A stretch of 64,000 bases of DNA from Leadbetterella sp964489955 (GTDB lineage Bacteria > Bacteroidota > Bacteroidia > Cytophagales > Spirosomataceae). The notes beneath the pieces are model-generated. The model was not told where the DNA came from and did not search any database. It saw nothing but the letters and a program-made list of their open reading frames with translations. The stretch lies in assembly GCA_964489955.1 (NCBI GenBank), contig CAZBAV010000011.1, forward strand, positions 14,729 to 78,728, read 5' to 3'. The position numbers were made by a program, and so were the translations under genes. Below are positions 44,636 through 52,903 of the stretch, one piece after another (the stretch's first letter is position 1; each line of letters starts with the position of its first letter).

Positions 44636-44981
44636 AAGATACATTTTATAGTGTAACTATTATTAGAGTCCTATTCATACTATCTACTTATAAACCGTCT
44701 TTAAATATATACCTGATAGTAAAGATATTTCTTAAAACCAAAAAATAACATCAGTATTTAATTTATTTATTATTTGGACTTCACTCTTAAATTAACATTT
44801 AGTATTTTCAAGTAGCGGGTTACTCAGTCTACTTAGGTCTTTCCACCAAATTATAGTGTTTACTGGTCTCTTGACCAATATCCTAAGCCCAATCAGAACC
44901 TCAATTTGTTGATTCTAATTTTGAGATAAAGGCATCAAAACCCTTTCCCCAAAGAGACGTCACAAAAGCAAAGGGAGTACT
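44636..44981. other. Gene-free stretch
   Basis: 346 AT-rich bases between two divergent units. The segment around 44855-44925 resembles one around 46815-46885 (both contain TCTTGACCAA and CAATCAGA), which may be an old duplicated fragment. Nothing else is supported. Confidence 0.4.
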
Positions 44982-45013
44982 TTTGTTTATTTTCTTGGAT
45001 TACACTATATTTG
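44982..45013 (+). promoter_or_regulatory. Promoter of the antitoxin gene
   Basis: TTTG (44982-44985) and TATATTTG (45006-45013), spacer 20, match the Bacteroidota consensus well. The ATG follows after 20 bases. Confidence 0.72.
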
Positions 45014-45033
45014 ATTTAGAAAAAGTGCAAACG

Positions 45034-45261
45034 ATGACTGCATTAGATACGAAAATAGAGCTAATTCAATGGGTATCTACTATAGAAGACCCAGAAATTC
45101 TTGAAAAACTTGTAAAATTCAAACAACAAGAAAGTAAAGATTGGTGGGATTCCATTTCTTCGGAAGAACAAAAGTCTATAGAAAAAGGAATTTCTGACGC
45201 AGAAAGTGGTAAGCTAAACCCGCATTCAACTGCCAGAAAACTCTATGAAAAATGGTTATAG
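45034..45261 (+). CDS. Antitoxin-like protein of a type II toxin-antitoxin pair
   Basis: 75 residues from the ATG at 45034. The sequence is helical and charged: LDTKIELIQWVSTIEDPEILEKLVKFKQQ, then WWDSISSEEQKSIEKGISDAESGK and HSTARKLYEKWL. This is the familiar layout of small Bacteroidota antitoxins whose genes overlap a RelE/ParE toxin gene. The promoter is intact. The overlapping toxin frame here is cut short (45245-45310), so the antitoxin is an orphan. Confidence 0.75.
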   Translation: MTALDTKIELIQWVSTIEDPEILEKLVKFKQQESKDWWDSISSEEQKSIEKGISDAESGKLNPHSTARKLYEKWL

Positions 45262-45310
45262 AATTCATTGGACAGACCATTATTTACTCAGTTTACAAAA
45301 AACTAATTGA
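45245..45310 (+). pseudogene. Truncated RelE/ParE-type toxin
   Basis: A frame starts at an ATG 17 bases before the end of the antitoxin and reads MKNGYRIHWTDHYLLSLQKT, then N and a stop, 21 codons in all. The R-I-H-W-T-D opening is that of ParE/RelE toxins, which are usually about 95 residues. Nothing like the rest of a toxin is visible in the following 120 bases. Most of the gene seems deleted. Confidence 0.65.
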
Positions 45311-45433
45311 GTTAAAATACTGAGTTGATTATTCTTAAAGGTAACAAAATTGTAAGAATAAAGCCGGAGTGAAGAACCTGAATACGGATACACTCTTAAA
45401 TACTCTTGCAAAAATCTGAAGATTTATAAGCTT

Positions 45434-45775
45434 TCAGCTGCCCTTTAACAAGCTGAAGTAAACCATACTTAGTATTACAGAAATGAAGTTTCCCATGAGA
45501 TAATAGTCGTTGTACAAACTCTCTTCTTTTCTACCCTCCGCAGTTCGCTCATTATCGGCTCTTTTTAGTCGTGTGCCAAGTTTCAAAGCTCCAAAAAGAG
45601 TCAAAGCGTGTGGAAAGCCACTTAGTAAACTGTAAGTCAAAAACGCTCTTTCTATCAAGCCCTTTACTATAGACCTTACGTCTAATCTGAATTTTCGGAG
45701 GGTGCCGGGAGCTATCAAAGTAAACACCACGGTAACCAAAATCTCCAGTACAAATATGATAAATCCTACCTTCAT
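45434..45775 (-). CDS. Small membrane protein paired with SatD
   Basis: 113 residues with about three hydrophobic segments (residues about 4-22, 45-62 and 92-110) and a charged loop ERTAEGRKEES between the second and third. It has no recognised domain. Its ATG overlaps the satD stop by four bases, so the two are translated together. Membrane proteins beside SatD family genes are common, and the pair may act together. Confidence 0.72.
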   Translation of the reverse strand: MKVGFIIFVLEILVTVVFTLIAPGTLRKFRLDVRSIVKGLIERAFLTYSLLSGFPHALTLFGALKLGTRLKRADNERTAEGRKEESLYNDYYLMGNFISVILSMVYFSLLKGS

Positions 45776-46401
45776 ATTTCTGCCGTTGCTTTTAATATTT
45801 CCTTGGTCGAAAAATAAGAAGAGATATTTAGGGTCTTCCCCCTCTTCCAGATTAAAGACCTATTCTTGTTTAAGTCTTTAGAAACCTCTTTATAGTCTAT
45901 GTTTCTAATGAAACTGCTTATCAGTGCTGAATCGTTTTTTAGATTCCATTTATCTACAATACCCTGATAGATAGCAAAAGTATGATTTAAAATGACATTT
46001 TTGGATGTATGCTCTATATCTACAAAAAACCGTTCGTGTTCACTACTCAATCTGTTCAGGCTATTTCTTGCGTAAGTCAACCCCTTTCCCAGCATTTCGA
46101 AAGCAATTTTTGTATTAATATTCGTTTCTACCTCTCCATAAACTAAAACATATCGAAGCTTAAACCCAAAGTTATTCTCAATGATATATTCCTCCAAATC
46201 AACTATGGCATTTAGCGATGTTCTTAAATCTTTCACAAGACCCTGAAACTCATCACCAAGTGTGATAGTAAACGGAGAATTGAGCTCTTTCATGTATTTC
46301 TCATTGACATAGTAAACCGCTTTCTTAAAATTCTCCATTAAGATATTTTGCGATTTCGAGCTACTATCAATAATATCGCTCATTAAAATAAACTGTTTCA
46401 T
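45772..46401 (-). CDS. satD: SatD family protein with C-terminal helix-turn-helix-like end
   Basis: 209 residues. The N-terminus MSDIIDSSSKSQNILMENFKKAVYYVN and the motif FTITLGDEFQGLV (about 43-55) are the marks of the SatD family. The last 40 residues (DYKEVSKDLNKNRSLIWKRGKTLN, about 169-192) look like a helix-turn-helix. The role of SatD is unknown; the name comes from a streptococcal acid-resistance locus. Three palindromes cover its promoter, and the first overlaps its start codon, so autoregulation is likely. It overlaps the membrane protein gene downstream by four bases. Confidence 0.85.
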   Translation of the reverse strand: MKQFILMSDIIDSSSKSQNILMENFKKAVYYVNEKYMKELNSPFTITLGDEFQGLVKDLRTSLNAIVDLEEYIIENNFGFKLRYVLVYGEVETNINTKIAFEMLGKGLTYARNSLNRLSSEHERFFVDIEHTSKNVILNHTFAIYQGIVDKWNLKNDSALISSFIRNIDYKEVSKDLNKNRSLIWKRGKTLNISSYFSTKEILKATAEI

Positions 46402-46472
46402 ATTTAATGAAATATTAGTAACTGTTTCAAATATAGTGAAACAAAATAAAAAATTTCATATTTAGTGAAACA
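46394..46472 (-). promoter_or_regulatory. Three 21-base palindromes at 29-base period over the satD promoter
   Basis: TGTTTCA-N7-TGAAACA occurs perfectly at 46423-46443, with close copies at 46394-46414 (right arm TGAAATA) and 46452-46472 (left arm AATTTCA). The starts are exactly 29 bases apart. On the minus strand the middle copy holds TATATTTG, a good -7 element (46428-46435), and the first copy overlaps the satD ATG. A repressor bound here would block transcription. Confidence 0.82.
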
Positions 46473-46483
46473 AAATTCAACTA

Positions 46484-46727
46484 GGGTCTGCTGAAAAAGT
46501 CATAAGGTGCATTAGCTGGAAAGAGTCAAAACGCAGTTGTACTGATGTACAGCAAGTTGCAGACGATGAACCAGATGATGTGCCTTTGGCTAGCTTAATT
46601 TTTTGCAAAAAATAAGCGGAACGATGCTGAAAAAGTAACAGATTCCCTAAAATACTTTACATTTAATTTTAAAAAATGGAACTTAATATATTTAAAATAA
46701 AGAAATTAAGTGTTTTTCAGCAGGCCC
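46484..46727. mobile_element. Small non-coding element with inverted ends (MITE-like)
   Basis: 244 bases bounded by GGGTCTGCTGAAAAA at the left and the complement GGGCCTGCTGAAAAA at the right (one mismatch in 15), each flanked by TA, as in a TA target duplication. The inside has no coding frame, a hairpin TGTAC-TGAT-GTACA, and a second GCTGAAAAAGT at 46626. It is probably a passenger moved by a transposase encoded elsewhere. The 200 bases from its right end to 46930 hold nothing I can name. Confidence 0.68.
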
Positions 46728-46930
46728 TAACTAGAAATTTATGAAGATCCCACCGTTAACATTTCCATATACCTGTTATTCTTACCAGCTTATTCTCCCT
46801 TAATATGTGGAAGCTTTTATTCGTTTCTTGACCAAAATCATACGAATCCATACAATATACGCAATCAGAGTCTCAACTTATCCTATCCACTTTTAAAAGA
46901 GATCTTGCTACAACTTGCTTTTATATTTTA

Positions 46931-47884
46931 TCAATTTTTCGTATTACACATAGAACTTGGTGCGAATTCGCAAACGGTTTCTTTAGCAATGTTTTGCAGT
47001 TTAACCGCCAAGGACGCAGAAAGAGGCAAGCCTTCAAAGGAAGCTCCCCAACAGGTCTTCACATCGCGTGATAAACCCACCGGACTCTCATCTAACAAAA
47101 CTGCATAATGAACGCATGCGATCAAATAGCGTAGCACGTTATTTCCATGTATATTATCATCAAAAACATCTTCAATTCTATTCACTTCTGGTACCCTACC
47201 CGCTTTAATTTCGTCATATAATTTGGCAATAGCTTGCCCGCCCGGTATGAGTTTCATGGGGTATTTCGGAGAATGCTTTTGATTAAACTGAGTAATTACA
47301 CTTTGCCACATAGGGAGATCATCTGCTAGTCGCTGACGAAAAGGGGCGGAGTCTTTGTCATATTCACAGCCCGTAGGAGTTCCACTCTTAATGCAGTGCC
47401 AAACTTCATAGAGATACAAACGAATGTCTGGATTGTATGAACGTGCGTACTCATAAAACTTATCTACATACTCATACGTTTCCCCTATGCCGTATTGACC
47501 TAGATGACGAGGCACACTTTCTGTTAAGACAAGATGACTGTACTTTCCAGAAGCCAATCCTTCAGTATTGCTTGTAAATGGAAAACGGAAGCAATTTGGC
47601 TCACCTCCATAATCCTGTCGGCTGACTACTTGGTAGTTCCAACGTAAAGGAGACCCAGGAATCGACTGATAACCAAAACTTACTTTGGTTGTATTGTCTT
47701 GATTAGATAGACTTTTCAACATTTCCGGAATGTAATCCGATAAACTATGCCCAACATAAAAGACTGAGATGTCTTTTGGCTCTTCTGACTGACCACCGGG
47801 CTCCTTTGCTGTTGCGTCATTCTTGCAATTAAACAATCCAACACAAAGCAATAGAATTAAGTACAACAAGTTACGATTACACAT
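46931..47884 (-). CDS. SGNH/GDSL hydrolase-like lipoprotein
   Basis: 317 residues with a lipoprotein signal (FNC at about 18-20). The stretch ISVFYVGHSLSDYIPEM has the G-x-S nucleophile of SGNH-type hydrolases, and DVFDDNIHGNNVLRYLIACVHYAVLL near residue 245 has the D-x-x-H of block V. Between them is YLYEVWHCIKSG. It would be an esterase-like enzyme facing the periplasm or outside. Its substrate is unknown. No partner gene is adjacent. Confidence 0.72.
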   Translation of the reverse strand: MCNRNLLYLILLLCVGLFNCKNDATAKEPGGQSEEPKDISVFYVGHSLSDYIPEMLKSLSNQDNTTKVSFGYQSIPGSPLRWNYQVVSRQDYGGEPNCFRFPFTSNTEGLASGKYSHLVLTESVPRHLGQYGIGETYEYVDKFYEYARSYNPDIRLYLYEVWHCIKSGTPTGCEYDKDSAPFRQRLADDLPMWQSVITQFNQKHSPKYPMKLIPGGQAIAKLYDEIKAGRVPEVNRIEDVFDDNIHGNNVLRYLIACVHYAVLLDESPVGLSRDVKTCWGASFEGLPLSASLAVKLQNIAKETVCEFAPSSMCNTKN

Positions 47885-48119
47885 ATCTGCTTCATTTAAG
47901 ACGACTTTTAATTATAACGAAATGTTCTTAATATATCTTAAACAAGATACATGCTTCTTTTCTGAATTAATACAAATCGTTAAACTAAAGATAAGAAACT
48001 ATTTACGATTAAAAAATATTGAATTACCTCCAGGCTCTTACGAAAACAGAAGAGTTTCTGGAAAAACCCGCAGAATTATTATTTTTTCTTTAAATTCGTA
48101 ACAAACAATTAAATTCAGT

Positions 48120-48347
48120 ATGAAAAAACTACTCTTAGTAATATTTACAGTACTTGCGGTTTCGTTTTCTGTTTTTTCCCAAAAAGAAACTCCCGAATCG
48201 AAAAAAGAGACTGCCAAAACGCAAAAGAAAACAGAAGGGGCTGTATTAAAGAAGGACGGCACACCCGATAAAAGATATAAGTCCAACAAAAAACTAAAGA
48301 AGGACGGTACTCCAGATAAACGTTATAAGGAAAACAAGAAAGATTAA
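48120..48347 (+). CDS. Small secreted protein with two PBCV-type basic adaptor motifs
   Basis: 75 residues. After a signal peptide (about 1-21, ending VFSQ) there is a Lys/Glu/Thr-rich linker and then two near-identical units, LKKDGTPDKRYKSNKK and LKKDGTPDKRYKENKK (about 43-58 and 59-74). The D-G-T-P-D-x-R-Y-K-x-N-K pattern is the basic adaptor domain first named in chlorella viruses. The role in bacteria is unknown. A bundle of positive charge on an exported protein could bind nucleic acid or acidic polymer. Confidence 0.78.
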   Translation: MKKLLLVIFTVLAVSFSVFSQKETPESKKETAKTQKKTEGAVLKKDGTPDKRYKSNKKLKKDGTPDKRYKENKKD

Positions 48348-48707
48348 GGTCTTACTGACATGTTCCCTGGTTTTGTTTTAAGTATACCATTTTAAGATTA
48401 AGAGCTGATTTATAAATCACAGATTGTCCCTTTGCTATACCTCTTTCGGATAGATCTGACACCCAACTACGCTCATGTATCCAGAGTTAGTGGAAAAAAA
48501 TGTTATCAGTCACATTCTCAAACTGTAGAAATTGTATTAAAAAAAGCTTCTACTGCTGGTTGTAGACTCAAGAGACATTCCAGCCATTCTAACACAAACT
48601 AAGTCTTAACTATATGCAAAACGTTTAAATTTGGATGCTCCACTCAATATTGGTAGTTTCAAACTCTTATCAAGAAACGTGACTTAACTATTTCTCACGT
48701 ATAGAGT
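48348..48707. other. Gene-free stretch
   Basis: 360 bases between the small secreted protein and the broken lipoprotein gene. No frame, repeat or structure stands out. Confidence 0.45.
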
Positions 48708-49150
48708 CAAAAAAAATTTGTTAAAAACATTATTCTGATCATATTGTTTAATGCTTTGCAAACGGCGTGTTCAAGTGATACTCCCGAAAAAGAAGCAGAT
48801 AAAATTGCTCCAGGAGACATCTCCATCGGGTTCAAAAGTAATATCCAAAAGTATATACCAACAACCGTGTAAATAGATTTGTTTCGGGTTATATCCACTA
48901 TAAAACACAGCAGATTGTCATATTCCCAAACCTTTTGGGAATTGAAAATAAAGAACACCAAAATGACTGGATTGTAGCAACGGCACAGCTAAAGTTAAGA
49001 GAAATCCATAATGACGATTTGAACTTCGGTGTTATCCGATACTCCGTACCCGAAGGAGAAGAGTCTAAATGGAAAGACGAATTTAAAAAATACCCCATTG
49101 TTGATTGGGTTGAGTTAAATTCAATTTCGGATGTAAGAAATTTTTTATAA
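48708..49150 (+). pseudogene. Broken lipoprotein gene (lost start, one frameshift)
   Basis: One frame reads KKFVKNIILIILFNALQTAC, a lipoprotein signal, then SSDTPEKEADKIAPGDISIGF and ends at a TAA at about 48870. A second frame continues from NRFVSGYIHYKTQQIVIF to the stop at 49150, with WIVATAQLKLREIHNDDLNFG in between. The first frame has no ATG, GTG or TTG; a stop lies just before it (48702). So the gene has lost its start and suffered a shift near 48865. The original product was an exported protein of about 145 residues of no known family. Confidence 0.68.
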
Positions 49151-49282
49151 GAAATACCTAGAATCTAGTTTCAAACATAGTCCATAAAACCTACATTAAA
49201 CTAATAAACGTAACGGTCGTTAAAAGACGAAGAGCTAACACTTTTCGGACATCCTTAATAATAATCAAAACCTTATTAACCA

Positions 49283-51670
49283 TTATTTCGTCATATACTC
49301 ACTCAACACATCTTGCGAAGACATTTTAACATTATGCACTTTAAGATTGTCTAGCAAAGCAGATGGTAAAGTGATTTTCTCTAGCGGAAACTGCAAGGTC
49401 TTTACTTTCGTATAAGATATTTCTTTCCCGTTTTTCTCTTTTTCAGGCAATACAATTTTCTCTGGATTCATTTCTTTAAACAGTTTTCCATTTCTGTAAA
49501 ATTGCACCCCTTTTTCATCTCCGGTTATGGATATAAAAGACCATTGATTTGTCGGAAATAGATTTCCTACCTCGTAAACGTACCCGTCACGCTTATATGC
49601 AACTCCATTTTCGGTAGCAAAAACGGTAGCGTTTTTCGATGTGAACAAATCTCCCAGTAAATCTATTTCGGGCTTAATCCAGAATGAAATCGTATAATTC
49701 CCTCCAACAAACGGAATAGCTGGATTTAAGCTACTCTCGTGCGTTGAAAAGCTCAGTGCCTTACCAGATTTACCCTCTTTGTACGATACACCTTGACTTT
49801 TCACTAAACCCTGATTCAGGCTTCCCTTATTTACTAAATTATCTTCGAACTCATAATCCAAAAGAATTGGGTTTTCGCTTAAATATACCCCACGCATATT
49901 CATCCCAGGGGCTTCGTTTAACAGTGTGCTTTTTTTATTAAAATCAAACAGAGCTATGTTTTCGTCTGATGCAGACCACATCTTTTCAGCAAGAATTTGT
50001 AAAGCTGGGAAAACTCTATTGTGAGCATCTATTTCAGATATTCCGTTGCCTGCAATATCATTCCACACAGCAAACATACCTCCTAGCATAATAGGGTCGC
50101 CCTTTTCATACGTCACCTTCCCTACCCTTCTAGGCTCCCAGTCATTATAAAGGTTGTCGGTATTCAAATAGTCGTAATAATAACCTGCAGCAGGCACAAT
50201 GTATAACCAATCGTCAGGTGTGCTTATTTGCTTATAACCCAGTTTTTTCATTTCCAGCGGCTCAGCATAGCCGTTATACCACATGTTTAACGTTACGTTA
50301 TCTACGGTTACGAGTGTGTTTCCTTGTGCATGGGTTAAAGCACCCCAAGCTCTTACATCCTTTCCTTCTTTTTGAACCAACTTAATAACGAAATCTGTAA
50401 AAGATCTGAATGCTTCAGCTTCAGACTTGTCGTATTCATCCGTACCGATATGCACTTCTTTCCCAATAAAAACAGGATTGGGACCACTGATGTATTCCTT
50501 GAAAATATTCTCTACAACCTCTCTCGTTTTAGGGTTAGATAAGTCTAGATGGTCTTTCCCGTATTTCTCACTTCCAATTTCAGGGACAGCCTTTACAATA
50601 GCCAGGGAGTGAGCCGGAACATCAATTTCAGGAATAATGGTAATTCCATAGCGTATTGCTTTTTCTTGGAGAGTAATGAACTCTTTCTTGGTATAATGTC
50701 CATCTGACGAAGCTAAACCCGGATAGGTACTGTTTTCCAACCTAAAGCCCGATGGTGTTTTGTCCCAGTCAAAACCAAAATACTTATGAAAAGCGTTGTC
50801 ATTTAGGTGAATTTGAAAATTAGACATTTTATAGTAGGACATAAACTCAACGTACTTATTCAAGAAGTCAATCGTAAAAAATTTACGTCCTACATCTAAC
50901 ATAAACCCACGAACTTCATAGGTTGGATAATCCCTACTTTCGCCTCTTGGAATATTTAGTTTCTGGGGGCTTTGTTCCAACAGCTGTAATAATGTACGCG
51001 TACCAAAAACCGAACCTTTGTAAGTAGGCGAGGCTATCTGAAATACGTTATCGATTTTTAAAGCGTACCCTTCCTCTCCAAGAGAATTATCTTTGCTTTT
51101 TATCAGATAAATGTCGCCTGACTTGGGTACTCCCAGATGTAATGTTGCCTCTATATTCAGAAGTTTCTTTAAATCCTCCTTCAGTAATTGTGCTACTTCC
51201 TTTAAATCATTTGATTTTATTGCAATCCTAGGTCTTTTTGCTAATATAAAATCACCACCTGTACCATACCATTCTCTTAAAGATGGAATCACAAATGGCT
51301 TATTTCCAACCCCATTATTCTTATATTTACCTTCCACAACAATATTAGTAGCAGGTATTTCAATAAAAGAATTATCTTCTTTACGAGTAACTTTAAATAG
51401 TAAATTAACCGACTTTGACACCAATGGTCTATAAACAAATCTATCTACACCCACTACTGCTTTGTTGTCTGATCCGATAAGCTCTACGCGATAGTCAGGA
51501 ATAGATGGGGGTACAACTATACCTTGGGCTAACTGAAAGTCAGTAAAATATGCCTTCAACCGGAGTACTTCCAGACTGTCTATTTCTGTTTGTTGTGCTT
51601 TAGAAACAAAAGAAAATGAGAAAAATAACAGCGATAAAAAATACAGTTTTTGTTTTTGTAGATTGTACAT
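49283..51670 (-). CDS. Glycoside hydrolase family 20 beta-N-acetylhexosaminidase with LamG-like end
   Basis: 795 residues with a signal peptide (about 1-25). After an unassigned beta domain and a GH20b-type domain (LLKEDLKKLLNIEATL, IYLIKSKDNSLGEEGYALKI) the TIM barrel starts at YEVRGFMLDVGRKFF. It contains FQIHLNDN and the catalytic Asp-Glu in VHIGTDEYDKS. The final 170 residues (LDYEFEDNLVNKG, YTISFWIKPEIDLLG, FISITGDEKGVQFYRNGKLF) are a concanavalin-like LamG domain for sugar binding. It removes terminal N-acetylhexosamine from glycans outside the cytoplasm. Confidence 0.93.
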   Translation of the reverse strand: MYNLQKQKLYFLSLLFFSFSFVSKAQQTEIDSLEVLRLKAYFTDFQLAQGIVVPPSIPDYRVELIGSDNKAVVGVDRFVYRPLVSKSVNLLFKVTRKEDNSFIEIPATNIVVEGKYKNNGVGNKPFVIPSLREWYGTGGDFILAKRPRIAIKSNDLKEVAQLLKEDLKKLLNIEATLHLGVPKSGDIYLIKSKDNSLGEEGYALKIDNVFQIASPTYKGSVFGTRTLLQLLEQSPQKLNIPRGESRDYPTYEVRGFMLDVGRKFFTIDFLNKYVEFMSYYKMSNFQIHLNDNAFHKYFGFDWDKTPSGFRLENSTYPGLASSDGHYTKKEFITLQEKAIRYGITIIPEIDVPAHSLAIVKAVPEIGSEKYGKDHLDLSNPKTREVVENIFKEYISGPNPVFIGKEVHIGTDEYDKSEAEAFRSFTDFVIKLVQKEGKDVRAWGALTHAQGNTLVTVDNVTLNMWYNGYAEPLEMKKLGYKQISTPDDWLYIVPAAGYYYDYLNTDNLYNDWEPRRVGKVTYEKGDPIMLGGMFAVWNDIAGNGISEIDAHNRVFPALQILAEKMWSASDENIALFDFNKKSTLLNEAPGMNMRGVYLSENPILLDYEFEDNLVNKGSLNQGLVKSQGVSYKEGKSGKALSFSTHESSLNPAIPFVGGNYTISFWIKPEIDLLGDLFTSKNATVFATENGVAYKRDGYVYEVGNLFPTNQWSFISITGDEKGVQFYRNGKLFKEMNPEKIVLPEKEKNGKEISYTKVKTLQFPLEKITLPSALLDNLKVHNVKMSSQDVLSEYMTK

Positions 51671-51763
51671 AAATCGTTGGGAATTCAGTTAAAAGCGTAT
51701 TAATGTGCAATTTAAGAAAAACTAGTCTTATTGGTACAAAATCTAATTGGTTAAATCATTAAT

Positions 51764-51796
51764 AAAAAAGAGGCAGCCCAATAAAGAGCAGCCTCT
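51764..51796 (-). terminator. Terminator of the TlpA-type gene
   Basis: On the minus strand AGAGGC pairs with GCCTCT, each extended by a second GC pair, and is followed by six T. It lies 22 bases after the stop of the thioredoxin-like gene. Confidence 0.75.
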
Positions 51797-51818
51797 ATGA
51801 CAGAACATTTTCTATAAT

Positions 51819-52580
51819 TTATAGAAGTCCCTTGATTTCATTTAGTATTTTATCTAAACTGTCTTTGTCGTTTCCAGAACTCACATATCTAATCACTCCT
51901 TCTTTGTCAATGATGATATTCTTTGGAATTCCGCCTGTGGCATATTTATCCCAAATAACTTTTTCTTTATCCAAACCCACATTAAAACTAATGCCGTCTT
52001 TCTTAAATTTGTCCATTCTCTTTTGAACCAGAGCTTCTTTTTCACCTATAGATACCGGAATAAAAACGAAGTTCTCATGCTTAAGTGGGTCCAAAATCTT
52101 AGAAGGCATCTCGTAAAATTCCATTAAACATGGAGCACACCAGGTAGCCCAAAAATTAAGTAAAACCACTTTCCCTTTTAAGTCTGATAGCTGAATACTC
52201 GTTCCGTCTAACATGTTAACATTGAAATCAGCCGCTTTATCGTTTGGATTGAGTTTAAACTCATTTGCTTTTTCAACGACATGAGCTACCGGAACTTTAG
52301 TTTTAGCTTGGTTCGCTTTTACCTCTTCGTCTGTAAATAAATCTATTATTATTATAAACTCTTTGTCGCCTATTTTATCACCCAATAACTCAGCATACTT
52401 GTTTCTCTCCTGATCTGTCACTCCTTTTGACATGGACTTCACATACCCTTTTTCGCCCAAGCTGTTCACTTCGCTTTCTGAAATTATTTTATTATTGGCA
52501 ATAATCACGTACTCCGGCTTTTTAACTTGTGCGGAAACTGAAATTGTCAAAAACATGAATAAACTAACTAAAACTCTCAT
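51819..52580 (-). CDS. TlpA-like thioredoxin family protein
   Basis: 253 residues with a signal peptide (about 1-18). The C-terminal 145 residues are a TlpA/ResA-type domain with LNFWATWCAPCLMEFYEMPS (active-site WCAPC near 147), PVSIGEKE, and GIPKNIIIDKEGVIRYV with the cis-proline. The N-terminal 100 residues are a separate domain with repeated Lys/Glu. It reduces disulfides outside the cytoplasm. Two overlapping palindromes lie 11 bases before its start. A terminator follows. Confidence 0.9.
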   Translation of the reverse strand: MRVLVSLFMFLTISVSAQVKKPEYVIIANNKIISESEVNSLGEKGYVKSMSKGVTDQERNKYAELLGDKIGDKEFIIIIDLFTDEEVKANQAKTKVPVAHVVEKANEFKLNPNDKAADFNVNMLDGTSIQLSDLKGKVVLLNFWATWCAPCLMEFYEMPSKILDPLKHENFVFIPVSIGEKEALVQKRMDKFKKDGISFNVGLDKEKVIWDKYATGGIPKNIIIDKEGVIRYVSSGNDKDSLDKILNEIKGLL

Positions 52581-52590
52581 TTATTATTTT

Positions 52591-52616
52591 TTCGTAAATG
52601 TACGAAATATTCGTAA
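52591..52616 (-). promoter_or_regulatory. Overlapping palindromes TTCGTA/TACGAA before the TlpA-type gene
   Basis: TTCGTA-AATG-TACGAA (52591-52606) overlaps TACGAA-ATA-TTCGTA (52601-52615). The cluster sits 11-36 bases before the ATG, where a repressor would block initiation. BlaI/MecI-type repressors of Bacteroidota are candidates, but none is encoded in the window. The 287 bases from here to the lipocalin gene hold nothing I can name. Confidence 0.6.
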
Positions 52617-52903
52617 TTATGCAACTATTTTAAGAATCACTTAAGTTATCACCTATTCCATATGAGATTTTAAAGCATATTGAGGCTGCTTAAGCCTTAC
52701 AATTATATTAGATCAAAGTCTTAATTTATCGGATTCAGACCCCGAGGATAAACTTGCTTTGCCATAGATCAATTTCTAGGAAATTATTCAAAAAACAAGA
52801 CAATGCAGTCCTGCTGAAACAATTCTTGTATTCTCTCAGCTATACAAACTTGCAAATGCTGCTTACACATTTTTTAAGATGGTGAAACAAGCTACAACTC
52901 CGT

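Noticed and set aside
47823..48101. Frame of 92 codons overlapping the start of the SGNH lipoprotein
   Set aside because: It overlaps the other gene's signal peptide on the opposite strand and has no recognisable domain or plausible start.
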